Below are positions 24,529 through 31,643 of a stretch of DNA of 64,000 nucleotides, in pieces (position 1 is the first letter of the stretch; each line of letters starts with the position of its first letter). The notes below the pieces were generated by a model that saw only the letters and a program-made list of their open reading frames with translations, made no database searches and had not been told where the DNA came from. The stretch spans positions 1 to 64,000 of IMG/VR virus record IMGVR_UViG_3300020462_000001. One strand, 5' to 3'. This stretch comes from a virus. A program made the position numbers and the translations under genes.

Positions 24529-24536
24529 TATTTATC
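24529..24536 (-). promoter_or_regulatory. Late-type promoter before tail fibre gene
   Basis: GATAAATA, one mismatch from the T4 late box TATAAATA, lies 21 bases upstream of the fibre ATG. A structural gene downstream fits late expression through gp55. Confidence 0.5.
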
Positions 24537-24543
24537 TAGTATA

Positions 24544-24768
24544 TCAAATAGTCATCTTTCTACCAAGTCTAACAATCAAATCATCCAACCTAGCTTCTAC
24601 ATCACCACTAACTGGAGCCGATGCAGGAGCTTCATGTTTGTGTGAAGACAATTCTTCTTTGATCTCCTTTACTGCTGCTTCCAAAACTTTAAGTCTGGCT
24701 TCAACTTCAACATCATACTTTGACATTGCTGCTCCAGTAGAGGAGACACTTGCTTTACCCGCTGCCAT
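24544..24768 (-). CDS. Small coiled-coil protein upstream of tail fibre (74 aa)
   Basis: The N-terminus is small and polar (MAAGKASVSSTGAAMSKY). VEVEARLKVLEAAVKEIKEEL is a clear amphipathic coiled coil, and a second short helix follows (DVEARLDDLIVRLGRKMTI). An Ala/Pro/Ser linker joins the helices. The position next to the fibre and a late-type box 24 bases upstream suggest a fibre-associated or assembly protein. Family name not known to me. Confidence 0.65.
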   Translation of the reverse strand: MAAGKASVSSTGAAMSKYDVEVEARLKVLEAAVKEIKEELSSHKHEAPASAPVSGDVEARLDDLIVRLGRKMTI

Positions 24769-24791
24769 TTTGTTTAGTTAATAACTGCAGA

Positions 24792-24799
24792 TATTTATG
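24792..24799 (-). promoter_or_regulatory. Late-type promoter (CATAAATA)
   Basis: CATAAATA matches 7 of 8 bases of the T4 late consensus and lies directly downstream of the terminator at 24803-24825, 24 bases before the ATG at 24768. Confidence 0.5.
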
Positions 24800-24802
24800 C
24801 AC

Positions 24803-24825
24803 AAAAAAGAGACCCAGAGGGTCTC
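24803..24825 (-). terminator. Rho-independent terminator
   Basis: Minus-strand stem GAGACCC/GGGTCTC with a three-base loop is followed by six T. It lies 18 bases after the stop of the 24844-25089 gene and separates early-type small genes from the fibre genes. Confidence 0.85.
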
Positions 24826-24843
24826 AGTGCCGACGCGCCAGGG

Positions 24844-25089
24844 CTAGTTTTGAGACGATACCGAGTCTTTTACATAACAATTAACCCCATCAGAATCCAA
24901 CCACTTTGGATATTCAGGATCTTCTATAGCAAGAAGTAGTTGATCTCCATTGTCAAACAGATAGATATCAGAGTAGTTTTTATTATACTCGTTTACTTTC
25001 TGTAGACGAAAGTCTGGTTTACCATTCAATTCAATGTGACCCTTTTGAACAAATCGATAAGGATACCGTTCATGGATTACAGTAGTCAT
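24844..25089 (-). CDS. Unknown protein (81 aa)
   Basis: ATG at 25089 chosen because it forms an ATGA overlap with the upstream stop; a longer frame exists but would overlap it by more. The protein has HIELNGKPDFRLQKV, IYLFDNGDQLLLAIED and two late Cys/Tyr segments. The predicted structure is mostly beta. No family recognised. It ends just before a strong terminator. Confidence 0.6.
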   Translation of the reverse strand: MTTVIHERYPYRFVQKGHIELNGKPDFRLQKVNEYNKNYSDIYLFDNGDQLLLAIEDPEYPKWLDSDGVNCYVKDSVSSQN

Positions 25090-25298
25090 ACATTCACACT
25101 TTCGAGATCTTCTGTTAGACATTCAATAAGTACATCATAGTCATCTAATGGATCACCAGAAAACTCAACACCGTCATTCTCATAAAATTTACGAACCTTT
25201 TTGAAAAGTTTTGGATTCTTTACGTCAAGGAAGAATTCTCCATTGGCTGCAGACCGGAGAGTTGTGATGTCTTTTTTGAACCTGGAAGTAACAGTCAT
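25086..25298 (-). CDS. Unknown protein (70 aa)
   Basis: Mixed charged protein (SRFKKDITTLRSAANGEFF, LFKKVRKFYENDGVEF, DYDVLIECLTEDLESV). A helical fold is likely. It starts 23 bases after the -10 of a good sigma-70-like promoter and is translationally coupled to the next gene. No function can be named. Confidence 0.6.
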   Translation of the reverse strand: MTVTSRFKKDITTLRSAANGEFFLDVKNPKLFKKVRKFYENDGVEFSGDPLDDYDVLIECLTEDLESVNV

Positions 25299-25320
25299 TT
25301 TTCTGTTTGTTTACTCTGTT

Positions 25321-25350
25321 ATTATAATGGAATAAACCCTATAGGGTCAA
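25321..25350 (-). promoter_or_regulatory. Sigma-70-like promoter
   Basis: TTGACC (25345-25350) and TATAAT (25321-25326) are 18 bases apart on the minus strand, between tRNA-Met and the 25298 gene. Confidence 0.65.
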
Positions 25351-25378
25351 TTGCAAGGACAGTACTTGAACTGTCCAA

Positions 25379-25451
25379 TGCTGGTTGTGGGGATCGAACC
25401 CACTTTCTTTCTGTTATGAGCAGAGTGCAATTACCAAAGTGCTAAACCAGC
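25379..25451 (-). tRNA. tRNA, anticodon CAT (Met, or Ile if lysidine-modified)
   Basis: 73-base cloverleaf. Acceptor GCTGGTT pairs with AACCAGC and the discriminator is A. The T arm is GTGGG-TTCGATC-CCCAC. The anticodon loop CTCATAA gives CAT. The first pair of the anticodon stem (C27-A43) is mismatched and the D stem is only three pairs, so the gene is slightly degenerate. The CCA end is not encoded. It cannot be decided here whether it is elongator Met or the Ile-type that needs host TilS. Confidence 0.85.
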
Positions 25452-25457
25452 CAATCA

Positions 25458-25628
25458 TTATGGTGCTTCATCGTGATCGACATACAATTGATATGCCTCA
25501 TCATCGATTGGCATCATCACAGCCGTATTGCCATTGTCATTAACTATACCCAGTGTCTCTCCATTCTCTACTCTCGTTATCAACTCATCCCACCTATCTT
25601 GAAACTCTTCTACTGAAAAAACTTCCAT
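25458..25628 (-). CDS. Phd/YefM-like small protein, orphan antitoxin candidate (56 aa)
   Basis: ATG at 25628 to TAA at 25458. The opening MEVFSVEEFQDRWDELITRV and GETLGIVNDNGNTAVMMPI resemble the N-terminal DNA-binding part of Phd/YefM antitoxins, where a short strand, a helix and VxxxGxxxAVxxP follow. No toxin gene of matching size is adjacent: the neighbours are a tRNA and an oxygenase gene. It could act as a repressor, or counter a host toxin. An extended -10 sits 25 bases upstream. Confidence 0.65.
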   Translation of the reverse strand: MEVFSVEEFQDRWDELITRVENGETLGIVNDNGNTAVMMPIDDEAYQLYVDHDEAP

Positions 25629-25652
25629 CAATCTTTTGTAGTTGGTTTATTT

Positions 25653-25661
25653 ATTATAACA
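25653..25661 (-). promoter_or_regulatory. Extended -10 promoter
   Basis: TGTTATAAT lies on the minus strand upstream of the Phd-like gene and tRNA-Met. No -35 is seen. Confidence 0.5.
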
Positions 25662-25664
25662 CAT

Positions 25665-26222
25665 TTACCTGAACCATCCAACCATAGTAATTCTGTTTCC
25701 TGATTTTAATGGAAGAACTCTATGGTATTTGTCTGAAGGAAACACAATGAAATCACCATAGTCAAACTTGCTTGTATGGACACTCTTATCTGATTTTCTA
25801 ATCTGAAAGTTTCCACCAGTATAATCTGACTTATTACTCAGACAATATACAATAGACAATCTACGATCACTACAATTCCCTTGGAAGTTATCAATGTGCC
25901 ACCCATAATGATCTCCTCCGGCTGAATACTTTGTGAATTGAATACATCCATCCCATTCATTTTTCACCTCAAAGTTCCAAATCATATCATTAACATTGTT
26001 TATGATTTTCTTCAGACCCACTTCAATGAAGTTTGAATGAAGAGTATCCAACCATGCAATTGAACATTTTCTTTCAACATGATTTGGAACTCTATCCTGA
26101 CCAACAGTTCCTTCTTCATATGACATGAATTCAGGACACGAATCAAGTATCTCTTGGGTAGCCCCAATCGTTCCCAGATTACCAATAAAGAAATCTTCTG
26201 TTATGATTCTCTTCTGTTTCAT
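25665..26222 (-). CDS. 2OG-Fe(II) oxygenase, prolyl-hydroxylase type (185 aa)
   Basis: DHYGWHIDNFQGN gives the HxD iron pair. LSIVYCLSNKSDYTGGNFQI is the double-stranded beta-helix core. FPSDKYHRVLPLKSGNRITM holds the distal His and the Arg that binds 2-oxoglutarate. Cyanophages often carry several such enzymes and their substrates are not known. It follows a small gene four bases away and may share its message. Confidence 0.9.
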   Translation of the reverse strand: MKQKRIITEDFFIGNLGTIGATQEILDSCPEFMSYEEGTVGQDRVPNHVERKCSIAWLDTLHSNFIEVGLKKIINNVNDMIWNFEVKNEWDGCIQFTKYSAGGDHYGWHIDNFQGNCSDRRLSIVYCLSNKSDYTGGNFQIRKSDKSVHTSKFDYGDFIVFPSDKYHRVLPLKSGNRITMVGWFR

Positions 26223-26225
26223 GAG

Positions 26226-26537
26226 TTATTTAAGAGTCCACTTACATACATCACGATGGTTTACATCACCACCAAAGTATCCATTAATCTCAGTCTTTGA
26301 TTTCTCTTCAAGCACACTATCGTTCTTAGCTAAGAGATATGAAAGACAAGGTTTGATCAATTCAGAACGAACACTATTTTTTGTAACAACAGATTCTGAT
26401 TTAGAAACAGATTCTACGGAAGAAGCACGAACTAATTCAGTTATAGCTCCCAATGAACCACTAATGGCAAGTGCTACAGGAAGTCCTACACCTGCAATTG
26501 CCACACTACGGACAATACCGGACACATTTAAATCCAT
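26226..26537 (-). CDS. Small membrane protein (103 aa)
   Basis: Residues 7-32 form a hydrophobic Gly/Ala-rich helix (VRSVAIAGVGLPVALAISGS). The rest is polar with many Ser/Lys residues and two cysteines (KPCLSYLL, RDVCKWTL). No signal-peptidase site is obvious, so it is probably an anchored protein. It lies downstream of two tRNAs and ends four bases before the oxygenase start. No family recognised. Confidence 0.55.
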   Translation of the reverse strand: MDLNVSGIVRSVAIAGVGLPVALAISGSLGAITELVRASSVESVSKSESVVTKNSVRSELIKPCLSYLLAKNDSVLEEKSKTEINGYFGGDVNHRDVCKWTLK

Positions 26538-26582
26538 GATAAATCAAAACAATATTGGAATGTGAAGATGATCAATCTCCAA

Positions 26583-26656
26583 AGCCTCCGACCCGACTTG
26601 AACGGGTGACCTGCTGTTTACAAAACAGCTGCTCTATCCAACTGAGCTACAAAGGC
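26583..26656 (-). tRNA. tRNA-Thr(TGT)
   Basis: 74 bases. Acceptor GCCTTTG pairs with CGGAGGC including two T-G pairs; D arm AGCTCAGTTGGATAGAGC; anticodon stem GCTGT/ACAGC with loop TTTGTAA, giving anticodon TGT (reads ACA); T arm ACCCG-TTCAAGT-CGGGT. CCA is not encoded. Two bases from tRNA-Arg and transcribed after it. Confidence 0.95.
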
Positions 26657-26658
26657 AA

Positions 26659-26732
26659 CGGGTCAGGAGGGACTCGAACCCCCGACCAATTCATTAGAAG
26701 TGAATTGCTCTATCCATCTGAGCTACTGACCC
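26659..26732 (-). tRNA. tRNA-Arg(TCT)
   Basis: 74 bases. Acceptor GGGTCAG/CTGACCC with discriminator G; D arm AGCTCAGATGGATAGAGC; anticodon stem ATTCA/TGAAT with loop CTTCTAA, giving TCT (reads AGA); T arm GGGGG-TTCGAGT-CCCTC with one imperfect pair. AGA is common in this phage and rarer in hosts of higher GC, so the tRNA probably helps late translation. Confidence 0.95.
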
Positions 26733-26765
26733 AATAGGTTGAGTGGTTTCCCTCTCAACTCTTAT

Positions 26766-26790
26766 ATTATACACCTTATTGGGAAGGTGT
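26766..26790 (-). terminator. Hairpin after lysozyme-like gene, overlapping a -10 box
   Basis: Minus-strand arms ACACCTT/AAGGTGT with a six-base loop directly after the 26790 stop. No T run follows. Instead TATAAT (26766-26771) overlaps the second arm and may start the tRNA transcript. A GTTGAG/CTCAAC hairpin lies just before tRNA-Arg. Confidence 0.45.
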
Positions 26791-27425
26791 CAAACCTGAA
26801 CCAGACGGTTGATGTACTGGTTGCTGTAGTGGGTTCTGTTTCCGTGGATACCCCAACCCAACCAGTAATAAGCTGAGTCCATATACCTTCCAACAGATAA
26901 ACCAGATGTCTTAAACACATGCTCAACATCTGTCCATTGACGTTCGTTCACCATATATCTTAATTGAGTTTCAATGTGTGTTGGGTCTCCACCATACTTC
27001 TTTGAGAAGTGACCTAAGCCATGATACCTATCAGAAGTTGTCCATTGAATCAAACCAAACCCACCACTATGGCAATGGTGATAAGGAACTCTTGCACCAC
27101 CCTCACAAATATTTGGGTGGAACTTAGATTCCTGTTTGATATTACCCATTATAACAGATAGAGCAACCTTATCATAGATTCCTCGTTCTTGGAGAAAGTC
27201 TAAAACAATTCTCTCATTATCTGAGCAATTCTTACAAACCCATTTACTTAGTTTGGGTTCTTCTGGGGTTTCTTGTTCAAGTTCCTCTTTTGATTCTTCT
27301 ACAATATGGATAGTTGTATCGATTTTAGAAGAAGGGGTTTCACTTACAGCTCCAGCGAAGAGAAGAGGTACTGTAACAATTCCTAGAATGTTCTTCATAT
27401 TTTTGTAATGTTTCATGAGTATCAT
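26790..27425 (-). CDS. Phage tail lysozyme-like protein with signal sequence or anchor
   Basis: About 211 aa from ATG 27425 (GAG six bases upstream); ATGs at 27416 and 27398 are alternatives and the longest frame would use TTG. A hydrophobic N-terminal segment (ILGIVTVPLLFAGAVS) precedes a Glu-rich linker. The domain has IMGNIKQESKFHPN with the catalytic-type Glu, GGFGLIQWTTSDR and HIETQLRYMVNE, matching tail-associated lysozyme (goose-type-like) domains. CKNCSDNE holds a Cys pair. It would cleave peptidoglycan; periplasmic export is suggested by the N-terminus. Confidence 0.75.
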   Translation of the reverse strand: MILMKHYKNMKNILGIVTVPLLFAGAVSETPSSKIDTTIHIVEESKEELEQETPEEPKLSKWVCKNCSDNERIVLDFLQERGIYDKVALSVIMGNIKQESKFHPNICEGGARVPYHHCHSGGFGLIQWTTSDRYHGLGHFSKKYGGDPTHIETQLRYMVNERQWTDVEHVFKTSGLSVGRYMDSAYYWLGWGIHGNRTHYSNQYINRLVQV

Positions 27426-27445
27426 ACCAGTCTCAACTTGATTTG

Positions 27446-27874
27446 TCAAGCACCAAAATAATCTTTTCTAAAATATCGGTTCATTATGTTTGAATTGTAG
27501 TATCTAGGAGTTCCATCCCCCATAGATTCCGTAAGCACATTGTTCTTGAATAGTGCTTCTGTTTCTGCAAAATTAGTCTTACCCTTTGTGAGGTGAAGAG
27601 ACAGAATCTCTCTACGGAACATCTCCTTCCCTAAGAGTTTCACATCCTCTTTCAACTCATCACAGGATCCATAATACTTTCTCCAATCAGACTCACCCCT
27701 TACCTTGCGTTTCTTACCCTTAGGCGTACGGAAAGTCCAGAAGTATTTACGTCCGATGTATTGACGCTGGGTGGAAAGGTTGGTAATGAGATAAACAAAG
27801 CCAAAGTTGTCCCGAACATCAGCCCCATTAAAATGTTGGTTATGATAAGTCCACGGGTTTTCATATTCACACAC
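27446..27874 (-). CDS. GIY-YIG-like endonuclease (142 aa)
   Basis: FGFVYLITNLSTQRQYIGRKYF carries the VYxI...YIGRK core of GIY-YIG nucleases. DWRKYYGSCDELKEDVKLLG and ETEALFKNNVL supply the conserved Arg/Tyr region and the catalytic-type Glu. The small size implies a single catalytic domain without a separate DNA-binding module. It lies beside nrdB/nrdA, a frequent neighbourhood for freestanding homing endonucleases in T4-like phages, though many cyanophage copies appear resident. The start is GTG at 27874 with no clear SD. Confidence 0.7.
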   Translation of the reverse strand: MCEYENPWTYHNQHFNGADVRDNFGFVYLITNLSTQRQYIGRKYFWTFRTPKGKKRKVRGESDWRKYYGSCDELKEDVKLLGKEMFRREILSLHLTKGKTNFAETEALFKNNVLTESMGDGTPRYYNSNIMNRYFRKDYFGA

Positions 27875-27897
27875 ATATTAATTACAGCTAATTTTAT

Positions 27898-28203
27898 TTA
27901 GTGATGCCAATCATCACCACCCTTCCACACATATTGTGATGTTTTTGGTAGTTCAATAGGGCAACACTCATAGCCATATTTCATTTTAACATTCTCAACC
28001 TGCTCATCAATTGGTAGGTCGAGTAAGTAGATAGGTCTCTCATAATACCACTCCATAAACATACGAAGTGTCCTATGGGCCAAACTACAAAAAAGTGGCC
28101 TGAGACTATCAGACCACTTCTTATACGACAAGAGATACCCGTTATAAGGGTATCTACCTCTTATCTCAGAGTTTAAAGTTGCTGAAAGAGTCGCCTTGTA
28201 CAT
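27898..28203 (-). CDS. Unknown protein overlapping nrdB (101 aa)
   Basis: ATG at 28203 chosen over a longer TTG frame. It overlaps the nrdB 3' end by 38 nt. The protein is Tyr/Trp-rich (RGRYPYNGYLLSYKKWSDSL, FMEWYYERPIYLLDLP) and ends YVWKGGDDWHH. No family recognised. Its location after nrdB suggests a role linked to nucleotide metabolism or simple co-transcription. Not a glutaredoxin: there is no CxxC. Confidence 0.6.
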   Translation of the reverse strand: MYKATLSATLNSEIRGRYPYNGYLLSYKKWSDSLRPLFCSLAHRTLRMFMEWYYERPIYLLDLPIDEQVENVKMKYGYECCPIELPKTSQYVWKGGDDWHH

Positions 28204-29296
28204 CCTGTTTGATTCCTCCAACAACATAAGATTCGACTTCGGTTTCCTGTGGAGCCACTTGAAGACCCTTCGATGAGATCCAATGTTGGGTCCAAGGAAG
28301 TGGGTTGTTCTTAGCAGCGATATCGTAGACCGGCTTCAATCCTATACTCTTCATACGACGATTGGCAATCCACTCAACATATTGTTGCAATAGGGTGTCG
28401 TTCAGACCGATCATAGATCCATCTTGGAAGAGGTAATCAGCCCAAGCCTTCTCCTCATTCACAGCTCTATCGAACATTGCATAGACCCACTCCTCTTCTT
28501 CTTTGGCAATCTGTTTCATTACAGGATCATCACCACTCTTCCACTTATTCAAGATATTTTGCGTGATTGCAAGATGTTGATTCTCGTCACGGGCAATAAG
28601 GGAAATGATCTTCGCCGACCCTTCCATGAGTTTGAGCTCGCCGAAAGCAAAAGAACAAGCAAAAGAGACATAGAAACGAATGCCTTCCAAGATGTTGACA
28701 TTGGCAACAGCTCTGTAAAGTTTACGTTTGACTTCTTTAATCTCATAGGCAGTTGTTGGGGATCCTTTAAAGTCACTGTGCCACATCTCACCAGTTCCCC
28801 ACAATTGTGCTGTGTTGATGAAGTCATCATATGACTCTGTAACACTCCTGGCACGATCTAGGATCTTCTGATCTGTGACAATTTTATCCAACACTTCAGC
28901 AGGGTTGGAATAGATGTTCTTGATGATGTAGGTATAGGAACGACTATGGATCATCTCCATGAATCCCCATACTTCCATACAGGCTTCTAGTTCAGGTAGG
29001 CTGCAGTAAGGAATAAAAGCCATCCCAGGACCACGCCCTTGTATGGAGTCAAGCATAATCTGATACTTGAGGTTGCTTGTATAGATATGCCTTTGTTCTG
29101 GACGAAGCGAGTGATAATCTCCACGATCTTTCTGTAACGATACTTCTTCTGGTCTCCAAAAGTATCCTAATTGTTGAGTTGTAAGTTTCTCAAATACAGG
29201 ATACTTATAGGAATCATACCTCTGGACTCCCAGAGGCTTTCCAAAAAACATTGGTTGTTTCTTATAATCATGTACTTCAGTATTAAATACTGTCAT
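28166..29296 (-). CDS. nrdB: Ribonucleotide reductase class Ia, small subunit
   Basis: 376 aa from ATG 29296 (GAAAGGA precedes it); ATG at 29314 or GTG at 29359 would extend it. Iron-ligand segments are visible: PELEACMEVWGFMEMIHSRSY with ExxH, FYVSFACSFAFGELKLMEG, and ARDENQHLAITQNIL with a second ExxxH. A Tyr in MIHSRSYTYI is at the position expected for the radical. NrdB makes the tyrosyl radical for NrdA so that deoxynucleotides can be made for phage DNA. Directly downstream of nrdA. Confidence 0.95.
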   Translation of the reverse strand: MTVFNTEVHDYKKQPMFFGKPLGVQRYDSYKYPVFEKLTTQQLGYFWRPEEVSLQKDRGDYHSLRPEQRHIYTSNLKYQIMLDSIQGRGPGMAFIPYCSLPELEACMEVWGFMEMIHSRSYTYIIKNIYSNPAEVLDKIVTDQKILDRARSVTESYDDFINTAQLWGTGEMWHSDFKGSPTTAYEIKEVKRKLYRAVANVNILEGIRFYVSFACSFAFGELKLMEGSAKIISLIARDENQHLAITQNILNKWKSGDDPVMKQIAKEEEEWVYAMFDRAVNEEKAWADYLFQDGSMIGLNDTLLQQYVEWIANRRMKSIGLKPVYDIAAKNNPLPWTQHWISSKGLQVAPQETEVESYVVGGIKQDVQGDSFSNFKL

Positions 29297-29339
29297 TCCT
29301 TTCACATCATTCATATTATTACCGTTTACTGGTGAGACT

Positions 29340-31643
29340 TTAAACTGCACAGCTGTCACACTCTCCTTCCTCTATGTTTGATAGTTCTTGTAACAATGAT
29401 TCTACTTCAGATTTAGTTGAATCTTCAACCTCATCAGTCTTATTGTCATAAGTGTTCTGATAATATGAAGTTTTCCAACCATACTTATATGTAGTTAGGA
29501 AATCATTTGCCATTACAGATACCGGTACTTCATTATCAGGATAGTCTTCTGGATTATAACTCCAGTTACCACTGATAGCCTGATCAAAGAACTTCTGCAT
29601 CACAGCAACCACATTGATGTATCCTGTATTACCTTTCATCTCCCAAAGAAGTGTGTAGTTATTCTTGAGAGTGTTGTAGGAAGGTACAACTTGCTTGAGT
29701 GGTCCTTTCTTTGACTTCTTAATAGACAAGAAGTCACGGGGTGGTTCAATGCCATTGGTTGCATTTGATACCACAGAACTACTCTCTGAAGGCATCTGTG
29801 CTGATAGAGTACTATGTCTCAATCCATAAGCCTTAATCTGTTCTCTCAACTCTTCCCAATCATGTTGAAGAGGTTCTGAACTAATCTCATCTACATCTCT
29901 CTTATATGTGTCAATTGGAAGGATACCATCAGCATACTTCGTTCTACCAAAGTAATCACAATGTCCCTTCTCTTTAGCAATCTGATTAGAAGATCTCAAC
30001 AGGTAATACTGGAACGACTCTGTGAGTTTATGTACAGCATCCCATGCTTCTTGTGAATCGTATCTAACACCAAGTTTGGCAAGGTAGTGAGCCAAACCAA
30101 TAAAACCTATACCAAGTGATCTACGAGCCTTTGTGGCCTCTTCTGCGACCCTTACAGGATACTCCTGATAATCAATCAGTTCTTCCAATCCTCTGACCGC
30201 AAGATCACATAGGTCTTCCAATTCACTATCATTGTGGATTTTACCAATGTTGATAGCTGAAAGGATACAAAGAGCAATCTCAGAAGGCATCCCATCATCA
30301 ATATGTTGAATAGGATCCGTAGGAAGTGTGATCTCTTGACACAAGTTACTCATATTCACCTTGTCTTTGAAGGAAGAGTGAGAGTTACAATGGTCAATGT
30401 TCATGATATAGATTCGACCAGTCTCTGCTCTCTCTTTCAGTAGGTCGAGGATCAGTTCTTGTGCCTTGACAGTCTTTCTTGGAATAGACTCATTCTGTTC
30501 ATAACCCACATACAGCTCATCAAATCTATCAGTGCCAAAAGCATCATAGAGGTTCGGCGTATCGTGCGGTGAGAAGAGGCTAATCTCTCCATTCGTGATG
30601 AAACGTTCGTAGAAAAGTTTTGAAATTTGGATTGAGTAGTCAAGTTTCCTCACTCGATTGTCTTCTGTACCCTTGTTGTTCTTCAGTACGATGATGTCTT
30701 GGATTTCTGCGTGCCAGATGGGGAAGTGGACTGTTGCTGATCCACCACGAATCCCATTCTGCGTGCAACATCGTACAGTTGATTCAAACTTTTTAAGGAA
30801 AGGAACAACACCAGTGTGCTGAACTTCTCCGCCTCTGATCTTACTGTTGATTCCACGGATTCTTCCAGCGTTGATACCGATTCCTGACCTTTGCGCCACA
30901 TAACGGCCAATGGCCATGTCAGAAGCAAAAATACTATCCAAGGAATCGTCAACGTCAACCAAAACACAGGACGCAAATTGACGGAGGGGGGTTCGAACCC
31001 CTGCCATGATTGGTGTTGGGATGTTGATTTTGTGCTTTGAGATTGCGTCGTAGTACCTCTTGACATATGATAATCTTGTTTCCTTAGGATAGTTCTGGAA
31101 CATGGTCAACGCAATCATCATGTACATGAATTGCGGGGTCTCATATACCTCACTTGTACTTCTATCTTGCACTAGGTATTTATCCACAACCTGTCGCAAT
31201 CCAGCATATGTAAACAGGAAATCACGATCATGATCAATGAATAACTCTGCTTTCAGAATCTCTTCCAGAGAATACTTATCAAAGATACTCTTATCATACT
31301 GATGATCATATGCCAGTTTAGTAATATGATCTACCAGTGTAGGGAGTTCTCTTCTTCCACCATACAATGATTTCCTCAAAGAAAAGAGTAAAAGTCTAGC
31401 TGCCACAAACTGATAGTTAGGGTGATCCAAATCAATCAAATCACTGGCACTTTTGATAAGGATCTCTTGGATTTCAGAGGTACTAATACCATCATAAAAC
31501 TGAATCCCTGATGTCATCTCCACTTGACTTGCAGAAACACCTGCTAGTCCATCACACGCCTCTTCTACCATCAGGTGCATCTTATCAAGATCGAGAGATT
31601 CAACTCTTCCATCTCTCTTCTGTACCTTTGTGCCGTTGCTCAT
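29340..31643 (-). CDS. nrdA: Ribonucleotide reductase class Ia, large subunit
   Basis: 767 aa from ATG 31643, which forms ATGA with the gp61 stop. N-terminal ATP-cone-like region (VQKRDGRVESLDLDKMH). Catalytic features: FASCVLVDVDDS, NLCQEITLPTDP, SESSSVVSNATNGIEPPRDF and a C-terminal GECDSCAV redox Cys pair. It reduces ribonucleoside diphosphates. Full length with no intein or intron. Cyanophage and T4-like RNR operon order (nrdA then nrdB) is kept. Confidence 0.97.
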   Translation of the reverse strand: MSNGTKVQKRDGRVESLDLDKMHLMVEEACDGLAGVSASQVEMTSGIQFYDGISTSEIQEILIKSASDLIDLDHPNYQFVAARLLLFSLRKSLYGGRRELPTLVDHITKLAYDHQYDKSIFDKYSLEEILKAELFIDHDRDFLFTYAGLRQVVDKYLVQDRSTSEVYETPQFMYMMIALTMFQNYPKETRLSYVKRYYDAISKHKINIPTPIMAGVRTPLRQFASCVLVDVDDSLDSIFASDMAIGRYVAQRSGIGINAGRIRGINSKIRGGEVQHTGVVPFLKKFESTVRCCTQNGIRGGSATVHFPIWHAEIQDIIVLKNNKGTEDNRVRKLDYSIQISKLFYERFITNGEISLFSPHDTPNLYDAFGTDRFDELYVGYEQNESIPRKTVKAQELILDLLKERAETGRIYIMNIDHCNSHSSFKDKVNMSNLCQEITLPTDPIQHIDDGMPSEIALCILSAINIGKIHNDSELEDLCDLAVRGLEELIDYQEYPVRVAEEATKARRSLGIGFIGLAHYLAKLGVRYDSQEAWDAVHKLTESFQYYLLRSSNQIAKEKGHCDYFGRTKYADGILPIDTYKRDVDEISSEPLQHDWEELREQIKAYGLRHSTLSAQMPSESSSVVSNATNGIEPPRDFLSIKKSKKGPLKQVVPSYNTLKNNYTLLWEMKGNTGYINVVAVMQKFFDQAISGNWSYNPEDYPDNEVPVSVMANDFLTTYKYGWKTSYYQNTYDNKTDEVEDSTKSEVESLLQELSNIEEGECDSCAV

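Noticed and set aside
27446-27874. T4 endonuclease II (DenA)
   Set aside because: DenA is also GIY-YIG, but the strings around the catalytic core do not match the DenA sequence that I recall.
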